Shown here piece after piece: positions 41,175 to 50,045 of a stretch of DNA of 64,000 nucleotides (positions are counted from its first letter, which is position 1; each line of letters begins with the position of its first letter). The DNA is taken from positions 1 through 64,000 of the forward strand of contig CAZVZG010000021.1 of assembly GCA_964630785.1 (NCBI GenBank), written 5' to 3'. Position numbers and translations under genes: made by a program. This stretch comes from JADLCX01 sp964630785 (GTDB taxonomy: Bacteria > Planctomycetota > Phycisphaerae > Phycisphaerales > UBA1924). Under the pieces are notes generated by a model. That model searched no databases. It was given only the letters and a program-made list of their open reading frames with translations, and had not been told where the DNA came from.

Positions 41175-44100
41175 GGCTGGATCCCCGCACGCCCATCGAT
41201 CCCGATAGTGCGCGTGAGCGAACTCAGCCTCGCCCTCGCCGTTGTCGGCAGAGGCAATGGGCCGATCCGCTCGCCCGAGCGGGCCGCGCCGAGAGGATCG
41301 ACCACGGCCCAGCCACACGTGATGATGCGGGCGCGGAAGAACGGGTCGACTTCGGCGTACGCGGCGTCGCAGCGGGTCAGGCGGGGGACGATCCACGGGG
41401 TCGACCACGGCCCGGAGCGCATCGCCAGAAGTCGCTCGAACATGTCGAACACGCGGGACCCATCGTCGCGTCCGGTGATTCTCAGGTATGCCTCTGCGGT
41501 CGTCGCGAGCACGTCGCAACTGATCACGGCGATGCTCCCGTCCACAAGCCGGGCGTGGTCCGCGACCCGGCTGGTCAGGGGCGTGCGAACGTGGACCGCC
41601 AACCTACCACCCTTGGCCGCGCACACGATGGCGGCGAAGTCCGGGTGGTCCACGGGGTCTACGCCGCTCAGCGGCTCGTCGGCCCGGAGCGTCACCGTGC
41701 ACGGGTCATCGCCGCGGCCCGATCCGAACTCACGCATCGCGCCGATGGCCGCGTCGCGGCCCATCCATCGGGGCGATCCCGGCGTTCCTGCGCCGATCAT
41801 GAGCACGAGGTGTTCGGCCCGGGCTTGCGGGAACTCGCCGCTCGCCAGCACGTCGGCGATCTGGCCGGCCGCGGGGCCCTCACCCGCGCTGGATCGCTCG
41901 TACATCGCGGCCGCCAACGCTCGTCCGGCCGCGGTGTCGGCCACGAGGCGACGGCCGATGTCGCGCAAACGCGGCTCGATCAGCACGCACTCGGGCAGAT
42001 TGATCAGGTCCACGATGGGCGTCCACGGAATGTACCCGAGCAGGCCACCGATGCTCGCGAACACGCCCGAGCGCGGCCCGCTCTCGGCGAGGTCCCGCAC
42101 CAGGGCCCGCGAGAGCACGCACCCGCACAGCCCCGGAGGCGCCTGCGTGAACGTAAAGCGGGACTGGCCGGGGTTCCGGCGGAATCGTTCGACGGTCGCG
42201 TCGCACAGTCCGGGATCGACGAGGCACCAATCGGGCCCAACGAGCAGCAGGGCGTCCAGATCGAGCCGCTCGGCGACGGCGTCCATCGCCGGCGGGTCGA
42301 ACACTTCGTCGTACACGCTCTGATTGGCGATCCCGCCGCGCCAGCACGAACCCGCGAACAGCCGGGCCGCTCGTACGCCCGCCCTGCGCGTGGCTCGGAG
42401 CGCATCGTCCGCAACCTCGACAATCTCAAGGACCACGTTCTCGGGCCGGCGCCGCAGCAGCGACGCGACCCACGCGGGGTCGTCGGTCGGCACCACAACG
42501 CGCACGCGGCCCGAGGATCGATCACCCACCACCGCGCCCGCGTCCGTCAACTGCCGGCACGCCCCGAGCCGGTGCAGAGTGAGTTCGAGCGCGTTGCGCC
42601 CGTTGAACACCGCTTCGGAGAGATGCCGCTGATCGGCGAACACGGGAACCACCGCCGCCACACACGCGGCCGGCGCCGACACTTCGGTCGCGGCCGGGGC
42701 CTGCTCGCGCGTGATGCGCCGGCCCGTCCTGAGCATCGTGAGCGCGTCGCCGAGCAAAGCTCCCAGGTCGTCACCCGCGAGAGCGAGCGTGCGGACGTTC
42801 TCCAGGTCGCGCTCCAGTTGCCGGCGCTGCCTCTGGGTGGGGGTGAGCTCCCCGCCGTTGTCGGCGATCTGCACGGCGCGATCGGTCCGCAAGCGGTTGA
42901 ACACGCCGCTCTGGTTGAGCGTCTGCACGAGATCGAACGCCGGTTGCCGCGCCACGGCGTCGTCGCGCACCTTCTCCAAGTCGCCGATGAGCCTGTTGAC
43001 GCGCGGTTGGTCGGCGTGGTGCTCGATCATCTCGACGATCAGCGACTCGGCCCGCCGCGACCGCTCCGCGATGCACGCCGCGTCGCCCTGCACCGCGGCC
43101 ACGCGGTCCTCCACGCGCCGCAACGAGGGCGGCGTGGCGCGCCTGCGCCGTGCCGCAGCGGCGATCACCCGTTCGATCGGCTCGTCCCCGCCGCGATCCC
43201 GGTGACCTTCCAGAAACTCCGCGAGCGAGACCGTCCGCGTGTGCGCCTTGCGCACGCCGCCCTCGGTCGCGTCGATGGTCGTGAGTCCGCGATCGGCGTC
43301 GGCCTTGAAATCTCGCTCGAACTGCACGAGGTAGGTCGCCATCTGCTCGTCGGTATACATCGGCCGGCCCAGATGATCGACGGCCTGTCGCAGGTGCGCG
43401 CCCATCCGCAGGATGCGCTGCCACTCGAGCATCTCCAGCGTGTTGAGCTCGTTGAGCTCGCACGCCCAGAGGTTGTGCACGGCCGCGCCCGCGGCGTAGT
43501 ACTGCCCGTCGGTGAAGCCCAGGTCCTGGCCGACCAACGCGACGGGGTCGCAGCCCAGGTGCCGGGCGACGTAGTACGCCAGGTGCGCGACCGTCGCGCC
43601 TGCGGGAAGCGCGCCCTTCTCCCGCACCAACTCCTGTCCGAGCAGCTTGTCCAGATGCTTGTCGCCCGGCGTGCGGAGCGAGCCGCCCAGTCGCGCCCAG
43701 GCGTCGATCACGGCGGGATTCACCTTCGGGTCGGCGATGAGCGTGATGCCTTCGACGTCTTCCGCTTTCAGCCCTTCGTAGAACCGCGTGCTGATCTCGC
43801 TGTAGTCCAGCGCGGTCACCATGTGCGGCCGAATCCCGCGCTTGAGCAGCGGCTTGAGCACCGTCTGCACCGCCACGATCGCGAAACGCTCCCGCACCCA
43901 CGGCTGTTCGAGCAGGTGGATGTTTCGTTCCAGGCTCGGACCCGCGGCCACCACGATGCCGGGGCGCGACGCCGCACCGCCGGACCCGCGACAGCACCCC
44001 AACAGATCGGTCACGCCCGGGCTTGTGCAATACCGGTCAAGGTTCTGCGTCAGGTTCCGCAGCGTCGGGCGCACCTGCACCATCGTGGTCACGACCGTCA

Positions 44101-44683
44101 TCTTCACGGCCTTGACCACGTCGAGGAATCGCTCGTGCAGTTGCCGGGTGGCGTCTCCGAGGCGGGCCCGGCTGGGCGGATGTTCGACGAGCGTCACGCC
44201 CATCGCGACCAGCCCCTCGATGCCGTCCACGAGTCGCGCCAGCGCACCCTTGTCGTCGGCACGATCGACCACCGCGACGTTCATGGCGCTGAGCCATGAC
44301 GAGCAGTCGATGTGCTCCAGCGCCGCCCGCAAGAGGCCTAGGTCGGGCTCGAAGACGACGATCACGCCCGTCCGCTTCAGCCGCCGGGCCAGGGCCTCGA
44401 CGTGATGCCCGGCCCCGAAGCCGCTGACGAGGAAGACCGCCGCGTCGGCGATGTCCACTGTGCGCACCAGGGCCTCGGCCTCATCCCGCGGCCGCCGGCG
44501 GCTGGCCAGGGCCCGGCGCGACTGCCCCTCGCCGATCTCCAGCGAAAGCGCGCCGTCGTCGGTGTCGATGCAGCGCACGTCGGCCCGAGCCTGCGTCTCG
44601 CCCAGCCGGCGCGCGACCTCCGGAGAGCCGCGCCGCAGCGCCGCGAGGTTGCGTTCAAACGTCGTCGTCGCCAGCGCGGTCAA
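41171..44683 (-). CDS. MptE-like (DUF115) protein fused to nucleotidyltransferase-like and degenerate radical-SAM-like regions
   Basis: A 1170-aa protein that begins the nonulosonate operon. Residues 1 to about 600 match the motility-associated MptE/DUF115 family (VSGFGAGHHVEAL near 85, GIVVAAGPSLERNIHLL near 240, VALVGQDLGFTDGQYY near 395), whose members attach nonulosonic acids to flagellins. Residues about 675-940 look like an SpsF-type nucleotidyltransferase. The rest resembles a radical-SAM/SPASM fold (LRADEPLSG, HPDFAAIVCAA, PWIVPRLTRC) but lacks the CxxxCxxC cluster, so it should be catalytically dead as such. The three-part layout is read by eye; only the first part is firm. It probably transfers or targets the sugar made by NeuA-C. 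Confidence 0.82.
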   Translation of the reverse strand: MTALATTTFERNLAALRRGSPEVARRLGETQARADVRCIDTDDGALSLEIGEGQSRRALASRRRPRDEAEALVRTVDIADAAVFLVSGFGAGHHVEALARRLKRTGVIVVFEPDLGLLRAALEHIDCSSWLSAMNVAVVDRADDKGALARLVDGIEGLVAMGVTLVEHPPSRARLGDATRQLHERFLDVVKAVKMTVVTTMVQVRPTLRNLTQNLDRYCTSPGVTDLLGCCRGSGGAASRPGIVVAAGPSLERNIHLLEQPWVRERFAIVAVQTVLKPLLKRGIRPHMVTALDYSEISTRFYEGLKAEDVEGITLIADPKVNPAVIDAWARLGGSLRTPGDKHLDKLLGQELVREKGALPAGATVAHLAYYVARHLGCDPVALVGQDLGFTDGQYYAAGAAVHNLWACELNELNTLEMLEWQRILRMGAHLRQAVDHLGRPMYTDEQMATYLVQFERDFKADADRGLTTIDATEGGVRKAHTRTVSLAEFLEGHRDRGGDEPIERVIAAAARRRRATPPSLRRVEDRVAAVQGDAACIAERSRRAESLIVEMIEHHADQPRVNRLIGDLEKVRDDAVARQPAFDLVQTLNQSGVFNRLRTDRAVQIADNGGELTPTQRQRRQLERDLENVRTLALAGDDLGALLGDALTMLRTGRRITREQAPAATEVSAPAACVAAVVPVFADQRHLSEAVFNGRNALELTLHRLGACRQLTDAGAVVGDRSSGRVRVVVPTDDPAWVASLLRRRPENVVLEIVEVADDALRATRRAGVRAARLFAGSCWRGGIANQSVYDEVFDPPAMDAVAERLDLDALLLVGPDWCLVDPGLCDATVERFRRNPGQSRFTFTQAPPGLCGCVLSRALVRDLAESGPRSGVFASIGGLLGYIPWTPIVDLINLPECVLIEPRLRDIGRRLVADTAAGRALAAAMYERSSAGEGPAAGQIADVLASGEFPQARAEHLVLMIGAGTPGSPRWMGRDAAIGAMREFGSGRGDDPCTVTLRADEPLSGVDPVDHPDFAAIVCAAKGGRLAVHVRTPLTSRVADHARLVDGSIAVISCDVLATTAEAYLRITGRDDGSRVFDMFERLLAMRSGPWSTPWIVPRLTRCDAAYAEVDPFFRARIITCGWAVVDPLGAARSGERIGPLPLPTTARARLSSLTRTIGIDGRAGIQP

Positions 44684-44841
44684 CTCGGCCTGCTCCCGAC
44701 CGACCCCTCCCCCCTCCTCCCACCAACACTACCGACTCGGCTTCACGCCGATCATCGACCACACGATCCGCAGCACGCCTCTCCGAGGCGGCCGCCCATC
44801 CTGAGAGCCCGGGTGCAACCCCGGCGTGCATCACGGCGCAC

Positions 44842-44876
44842 AGCACAAGGGCGGTCTGAACGACCCGCCCTGGTGC
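44842..44876. other. Hairpin in the divergent region between the MptE-like gene and 44981
   Basis: AGCACAAGGGCGGTC-TGAAC-GACCCGCCCTGGTGCT, about 15 bp with one mismatch and one bulge. It lies in the 297-bp gap 44684-44980, which holds no other recognisable feature. It could be a leader structure for either divergent gene. Confidence 0.4.
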
Positions 44877-44980
44877 TCTCTCAGACTTGCGACCCCGTCA
44901 TCGGCCGTCGCACCGCTCGCGCATGAATTGCGGGTACCCCGGCCGCCCCCGCGCATCACGCCAGCAAGGCCACGAAGCAG

Positions 44981-45658
44981 ATGCCCACTCTCCTCATCCC
45001 CCCCGCTCTCCCGGCCCCCGCGCCCCTGCTGGCCCAGAGCATCCCCACCCTCCCCTCGCCGCCAACGATCGAGCACTACCTGTTCGAGAACCCCTGGCCG
45101 GCGGTGATCGTGCTGACCCTCGGCGCGTTGGTGGTGGCGACCGCGCTCAACCGCCAAGGCCGATCACGTCAGGCCCGGCTCGCCGCGGTCGGCCTGCTCG
45201 CGGGCGCGATCGCGGTCGGCGTGACGGCTTCGCTGGTCACCACCACGCGCGAGGTATTGATCCAGCACTCCAAGTCGCTTGTCAACGCGACGGCTGCGGC
45301 CGACCTCGCCTCGCTCAGGGACATGCTCGCGAGCGACGCCGAACTCCGGGCCGCATTCCTCACCCAGACATGGACCCGGGATCGGCTGCTCGATGGCGTG
45401 GAACAATACCTCGGGCAGCGCTACCCGATCCAATCACACGGGGAAGACTCCATCCGGGCGACCATCGACGGTCCCAACGCGGCCCGCACTCAAATGCACG
45501 TCGTCGTCCGGTCGACGGACGCGACGGCGTACGACGTACCCATCGGTTCGTGGTGGCGGATCGAATGGCGCAAGAGCGACGACGGGACCTGGCGCGTGCG
45601 CGGCCTCGAGTGCCTGCACCTCAGCGCGGTCGCGACGGGCACGAAGATCTCGCCTTGA
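44981..45658 (+). CDS. Membrane protein of unknown function
   Basis: A 225-aa protein with two membrane helices, PAVIVLTLGALVVATAL (about 40-56) and LAAVGLLAGAIAVGVTASLV (about 67-86), then a soluble domain. The soluble part ends WWRIEWRKSDDGTWRVRGLEC, a pattern reminiscent of SnoaL/NTF2-like cone folds that bind small ligands, but this is uncertain. The start is weakly supported (AGG upstream only). It is convergent with the exported protein at 45686. Confidence 0.63.
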   Translation: MPTLLIPPALPAPAPLLAQSIPTLPSPPTIEHYLFENPWPAVIVLTLGALVVATALNRQGRSRQARLAAVGLLAGAIAVGVTASLVTTTREVLIQHSKSLVNATAAADLASLRDMLASDAELRAAFLTQTWTRDRLLDGVEQYLGQRYPIQSHGEDSIRATIDGPNAARTQMHVVVRSTDATAYDVPIGSWWRIEWRKSDDGTWRVRGLECLHLSAVATGTKISP

Positions 45659-45685
45659 CCCCCACTCCCCCACCGCCTGCTCCGC

Positions 45686-46630
45686 TCACTTTTCAGGAAT
45701 CGCGACGAGCGTGCTGGCCTGCAAATGCGCCTCGGCCTGTCCCGGCCGGCGCACCTTGATGCCCGCGCCGTTGTAGAGGTTGTTCGGGAACCGCCGGCGC
45801 GCATCGCGCAGGCGCGAGCTCTGGGCCGTCGGCGCCTGCGGATCAAAATCCTCCTCGTCGAACACGCCGATGGTGACCATGCTCATGCGCGGACCGTGGT
45901 AGTAGAACGCCTGCTCGCCCTCCTGCCTGAGCTTCATCGCCGCACGCTCGGCGTCCCTGCGGGCCTCCTTCAGGTCGTCCTCGGTCGGTCGGAGCAGGTC
46001 CTGTCTCCCGTACACGGCCACCTGCAGCGTGTACAGCGCGTGCTCGCCGTAGAGGGCCTTGGCCTGCACGAGGTTGATCTGAGGCATACCGCCGAGGTTC
46101 GACCCGTTCGCGGGCGGGGCCAGCAGCGCGTCATGGAAGGGCGTCTTGCCGTTGACCTCCATCGACTGAATTCGCTTGAGCTCGGCCACGCCGCGCGGTG
46201 AGTCGCCCGATTCGTACTGGCCGTACGCGACGACGATCGCCTCGCCGCGCCGTTCCAGGAACGCCTCGGGCAGGTTGCCCTCGGTTTGCACCTTGTGAAG
46301 AGCCAGCTTGGAGAGCTGGTCGGCCTCATCGCCGCGGAACGCGACGATCACGATCGTCCACGCGTTCTCGTGCGCGACCGGCCCGCCGCCCGGCGTGATC
46401 GTCTTGAAAACCTCGCGCCCCTCCTGGGCCAGGGACTTCTTGTTCGCCGGTGCCTCGGCGGGCTTCTTCTCGGCGGGATTGGCCTCCGCGGGCTTCTTGG
46501 AGCTCGGCCAGGCGGCGGGATCATCCGGGCCCGACATCGCCATGACCGGCCCGGCGGTCGTCATCGCCGCCATCAGCGCCAGCACGATTCCGCGTGAAAA
46601 AACCCTCACCGCTGACTGTGGTTGCTTCAT
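45686..46630 (-). CDS. Exported protein of unknown function
   Basis: A 314-aa protein with a signal peptide (MKQPQSAVRVFSRGIVLALMAAMTTAGPVMA), a Lys/Pro/Ala/Glu-rich linker (about 45-70) and a compact domain from about 75 to 250 beginning NAWTIVIVAFRGDEADQLSK and including FLERRGEAIVVAYGQY. The end (SSRLRDARRRFPNNLYNG) is basic. Planctomycetes have similar proteins with this paired-repeat look, but I know of no function. The ATG at 46630 is chosen for the signal peptide, with GAGGTG upstream. It is divergent from flgM. Confidence 0.72.
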   Translation of the reverse strand: MKQPQSAVRVFSRGIVLALMAAMTTAGPVMAMSGPDDPAAWPSSKKPAEANPAEKKPAEAPANKKSLAQEGREVFKTITPGGGPVAHENAWTIVIVAFRGDEADQLSKLALHKVQTEGNLPEAFLERRGEAIVVAYGQYESGDSPRGVAELKRIQSMEVNGKTPFHDALLAPPANGSNLGGMPQINLVQAKALYGEHALYTLQVAVYGRQDLLRPTEDDLKEARRDAERAAMKLRQEGEQAFYYHGPRMSMVTIGVFDEEDFDPQAPTAQSSRLRDARRRFPNNLYNGAGIKVRRPGQAEAHLQASTLVAIPEK

Positions 46631-46906
46631 CCGACACCTCGATGGTGACAACGTCCAGAAGTGGTTATTTCCCAACGACTTGGACGGTTGCCCAATCTGG
46701 GGGACGCGACAAATCTGTGCAGCAAAACTCGCCCCGGGTTCGATGATAGGTGGGTCAAGAAATGAGCGTAGCGAGCACGGGGCTCGCGGCCGAGCAAGGA
46801 CTGGCGAGGCCAAGACAAGACGCGACGGAGCGCGCCGACGAGCCCACCACGCAGGCCCGGCCGGGCTCCGACTGCAAACGGAAACCGCGGGCAAGGAGTC
46901 AGTCCC

Positions 46907-47227
46907 ATGTCGAACATCACCCACGTCAACGGGAGCGCCACGCATCCCACTGTTGTCCGCGAGGCCGGTCGTACGGTTCCGCACCACGGCGCGGCACGCC
47001 GCCCGGGCGAAGACGACCATGCGCCCGAGATTCACGTCCGCCCCGCCGACTCGGTCGACATCTCGGCCCTGGCGCGCCGCCTGGGCGAGCGGTCCTCGGG
47101 CGAGCCGGTCCGCCAAGACCTCGTCGATCGAGTCAAATCCGAGATCGAGAACGGGACGTACGAGTCCGATGACAAGCTCGACCTCGCCGCCCAGCGCCTG
47201 CTCGGCGACCTCGACGTGATCTCCTGA
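46907..47227 (+). CDS. flgM: FlgM-like anti-sigma-28 factor
   Basis: A 106-aa protein whose C-terminal half, SVDISALARRLGE ... RQDLVDRVKSEIENGTYES then DDKLDLAAQRLL, matches FlgM, which binds and inhibits the flagellar sigma factor FliA until the hook is complete. The N-terminal half is disordered, as usual. AAGGAG lies upstream of the ATG at 46907. It is one of the few flagellar genes in the window; the NulO operon and the FlaA1-like gene may be related to flagellin modification. A strong terminator follows. Confidence 0.8.
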   Translation: MSNITHVNGSATHPTVVREAGRTVPHHGAARRPGEDDHAPEIHVRPADSVDISALARRLGERSSGEPVRQDLVDRVKSEIENGTYESDDKLDLAAQRLLGDLDVIS

Positions 47228-47264
47228 TCGCGCACCCTGACCGCACCACGGGCTCCTCGAACAC

Positions 47265-47301
47265 GGCCCGCCGCACTACGTCGGCGGGCCCGTCTATTTT
47301 T
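47265..47301. terminator. Bidirectional terminator after flgM
   Basis: A perfect 9-bp stem GGCCCGCCG/CGGCGGGCC (47265-47273, 47282-47290) with a CACTACGT loop, followed by CGTCTATTTTT on the plus strand. It overlaps the 3' end of the convergent peptidase gene. Confidence 0.82.
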
Positions 47302-48481
47302 GCGTCGGGTGGGGCTGGGCGGCGGGCTCTTGAGCGCTGTTCGCGCCCGGCGCCGTGGTGGGTTCCGTCACATTCGGCGGCGTCAGATCGACCAGTTCGC
47401 CGCCGATCGGCCCGGCCAGCGTGTACGCCGCGCCGACCAGCCCCTTGACCACCAGCGTGTACCGCTTCATGTCCAGCGTGTCCACGGTGTCGGTGGGCTG
47501 GTGGTAGTGCGGGCTGCGGAAGTTCGCGGTGTCGGCGAGGATGACCGCGGGAACGCCCATCGCCAGGAACGGCGCATGGTCGGAGCGGAGCAGGTCGGGC
47601 GGGGCGAACGGCAGAAAATCCGCGGCCACGATCTTCAGGTCCGGCGCCGCGGCCCGCATCGCCTTCACGAGCGCCTGGCTGTACTTGCGGTTCCGGCCGA
47701 TGCCCCCCAGGCCGAGAAAATCGCCGACCGTGGGCGGCTTGAAGAACCTCGTCGCCGGGATCGGCGAGCGCTGGCTGTTGGGTTCGTCGGTGAAATACCC
47801 GACGCCGTCCACCGAGGCCATACCCAGAAAGTGCTTCGTCGGCGGCCTGCGCTTCGCCGGGTCCGACGGCTCGGGCTCGCCCTTGATCTCGTTCTCGATC
47901 GACTCGACGTACGCGCGAGACCCGACGAGGCCGAGCTCTTCCAGATTGAAAAAAATGATGCGGACGGTCCGCTGCATCGGAAGGTCCTTGAGCAGGCGGG
48001 CCATCTCCAGCATCGCCACCGTGCCCGTGCCGTCGTCGTCAGCGCCGGGCGAGGCCGGCACCGCATCGAAGTGCCCCGAGAACACCAGCACCTCGTTCGG
48101 GCGCATGCGGCCTGGGACCTCGACGATGATGTTTCGCCACGGTGCGGGCTTGGCTGCCGCGCTCGCCGCGTCGCGCCCGTGCCCGGAGCCCAGGAAGTCA
48201 ACATCCTGAGTGACGGGCTCGTAACCCATGGCCCGCAGTTTCGCCAGCAGCATGTCCTCGGTCTGGCGGAGGCCGGCGCGGTGCTCCGCCGACCCGTTGG
48301 GTGATCGCTTGGTGGGCAGCGACTGGAGTTCCTTCAGCAACCGGGCCTGGTCCACCCGGAGTTCCGGACGAACCTCGACTGGACGAGCAGTCTCAACGGG
48401 CGCGGCCGGGGAAGGAGGAACCGGCGCCTGCCCAATACAGACAGCCGACACGGCGATCGCGGCGAGCGTGTTGCAGATCAT
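47294..48481 (-). CDS. Exported M28-family zinc peptidase
   Basis: An aminopeptidase-like M28 metalloenzyme, 395 aa from the ATG at 48481. Ligand motifs are in order: SGHFDAVPASPGADDDGTG (His and bridging Asp), NLEELGLVGSRAYV (catalytic Glu pair), MASVDGVGYF and DLLRSDHAPFLAMGVPAV, and the last histidine in HYHQPTDTVDTLD. An N-terminal hydrophobic stretch (LAAIAVSAVCIGQAP) suggests export. The start is uncertain: ATGs at 48550 and 48571 would give a longer, more basic N-terminus, and none has a good ribosome site. The C-terminus is a Pro/Thr/Ala tail. It should cleave amino-terminal residues of peptides outside the cytoplasm. Confidence 0.87.
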   Translation of the reverse strand: MICNTLAAIAVSAVCIGQAPVPPSPAAPVETARPVEVRPELRVDQARLLKELQSLPTKRSPNGSAEHRAGLRQTEDMLLAKLRAMGYEPVTQDVDFLGSGHGRDAASAAAKPAPWRNIIVEVPGRMRPNEVLVFSGHFDAVPASPGADDDGTGTVAMLEMARLLKDLPMQRTVRIIFFNLEELGLVGSRAYVESIENEIKGEPEPSDPAKRRPPTKHFLGMASVDGVGYFTDEPNSQRSPIPATRFFKPPTVGDFLGLGGIGRNRKYSQALVKAMRAAAPDLKIVAADFLPFAPPDLLRSDHAPFLAMGVPAVILADTANFRSPHYHQPTDTVDTLDMKRYTLVVKGLVGAAYTLAGPIGGELVDLTPPNVTEPTTAPGANSAQEPAAQPHPTQK

Positions 48482-48665
48482 GGTGCGACAGAGTACGCGA
48501 ATGCCCCGAGCGCAGGCTCGGACGAGCGACCCGCCGCACACTCCAAGCATGAAGCGTTGTCGGATCGGCATTCTGAATCCCGACCCCTATGCGCGACACG
48601 CATGCTTACCCATCCGATGCCAACGGGGGCACAGGGCCGTCCCTCGAGCTTGCGCTCGGGGCTCC

Positions 48666-49442
48666 CTACCGCGCCGCGTACGCGGCGGTGAGCAACGCCT
48701 GCACGGCGGTCGGCACGGGCGCGCCCGCGATTCGCGCGCGATCGATGGCCCGGGCCACCAGCCGCTCCGCCTCCGCGGGGGCTTCACCCAGTGCGATGAG
48801 CGTCTCGACGGTCTGGCGGACGGGCGGGTTCGCGGGTGCCGGCGCAGCAATGGTGGCGGCGGCGGCATCACCGGACCGCGCTCGCGGCTTCTTCGCCGAT
48901 CCGTTGGCCCCTTGGGCGTCGGGCTTGGCCTCCACGGCCGCGCTGGGGACAGGATCACCGTCCGACGCGCCCGGCATTCGCACGAACCGCTCCACCTTGC
49001 CCTTGAGTTCGTGGACGATGAGCTCGGCGAGTTTCGGTCCGATCTCGGGGAGCCGCTGCAGGGCGCGGGTGTCGCGCTCGTGGATCGATCGGGCGATCGA
49101 GCCGGGCTCGACGGTCATCGCCCGCAGGGCCCGCTTGTTGCCCAGGCCCTTCACGCTCGTGAGCAGCTCAAAGAAATCGCGCTCTGCGGTCGACGCGAAA
49201 CCGATCAGCCGCGGGATGAAGGAAGCCCCCTGGTTCTGAGATTCGAGGTACTCCAGTGTGTGCAGCGTGACGCTCCCGCCGATCGCCGGAGACTGCCCTC
49301 TGCCCCCACCCCCCCACCGGCCGCTCAGGCGGTCGGCCAGGAACGCCGGCACGAGCACCTCTCGGGCGAGCCCGCCATCGAGTGCCACCAGCGCGGCCCC
49401 GCCGTCGAGTTGCTCCAGCACGCCCGTGATCCGTGCGATCAT
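48666..49442 (-). CDS. ruvA: Holliday junction DNA helicase subunit RuvA
   Basis: RuvA binds four-way junctions and loads the RuvB motor in recombination. The 258-aa protein has the OB-fold N-terminal domain (MIARITGVLEQLDGGAALV), the two helix-hairpin-helix units (LLTSVKGLGNKRALRAMT and LQRLPEIGPKLAELIVHEL) and, after a long Ala/Pro/Lys linker (about 155-205), the C-terminal RuvB-contact domain (VETLIALGEAPAEAERLVARA). It is longer than E. coli RuvA because of that linker and an insert at about 43-56. The start at 49442 removes a short non-homologous leader. No ruvB or ruvC is adjacent. Confidence 0.93.
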   Translation of the reverse strand: MIARITGVLEQLDGGAALVALDGGLAREVLVPAFLADRLSGRWGGGGRGQSPAIGGSVTLHTLEYLESQNQGASFIPRLIGFASTAERDFFELLTSVKGLGNKRALRAMTVEPGSIARSIHERDTRALQRLPEIGPKLAELIVHELKGKVERFVRMPGASDGDPVPSAAVEAKPDAQGANGSAKKPRARSGDAAAATIAAPAPANPPVRQTVETLIALGEAPAEAERLVARAIDRARIAGAPVPTAVQALLTAAYAAR

Positions 49443-49929
49443 GGCCGAGCGTATGCATACCACGCTCCCGCGCCATCAACCGGGCGCGGCCGCATCCGAA
49501 CGGGCAGGGGTTCCCCGCCCCCGTTTCGCCGCCCCACCCCCCACCCCCCCCACCCCCTAACCCCCTCACCCCCTCACCCCACCCAAGCAGTTCCCCGAGC
49601 AAGGTTGAACCGCTCGGTCAGGCGGGCGCGGCCGAATCCTGGAAACGTCGCGCTGCGGGGTGGCGGGCGGATTCCGACGCTCGCCGCCGCAGAGCGGACC
49701 GCCGCGATACACGATCGACCGTTCGTGCAACAACACTGCGTTTCGACGCCTGCGGGGATGGTCATCAAAAAGGGCTTGTTTCGACCATGTTGGCGCTGGT
49801 AGTCTGAGCAACGACGATCCACGGTCGTGATCGACGGTGGGCCAGGTTTCTGCAACCGAAATGCGACGCGCGTGGCGTTGTCATTTTTTGATCCGGTTGC
49901 ATCCGCCAGAATCGCCGGTGTGACGCTCC
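49443..49929. other. Non-coding stretch with C-rich low-complexity tract
   Basis: Part of the 603-bp gap between ruvA and the astacin gene. It contains a C/A tract (about 49535-49590) with repeated CACCCC units and no convincing gene. Upstream of the relic at 49930 is the T-run CATTTTTTG (49881-49889). Confidence 0.45.
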
Positions 49930-49992
49930 GGCGACCTCACCGTGCAATGCCTCTTTGATCTCCTCGCCGCATACTTCGCCGGCTGTCCATGA
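49930..49992 (+). pseudogene. Relic of a dockerin-like C-terminus
   Basis: Twenty codons read GDLTVQCLFDLLAAYFAGCP before a TGA. This matches the tail of the astacin protein (GDVTVQDLFDFLAIYFAGCP) with only a few substitutions. The same frame is closed by a stop at 49921-49923, so only the 3' end of a former secreted-protein gene remains. It lies 54 bp upstream of the astacin start. Confidence 0.7.
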
Positions 49993-50045
49993 CCGTCCGT
50001 CGGCTCACCGCATCCTGACCATTCGTTTCCACAAAGGACCTGCGC

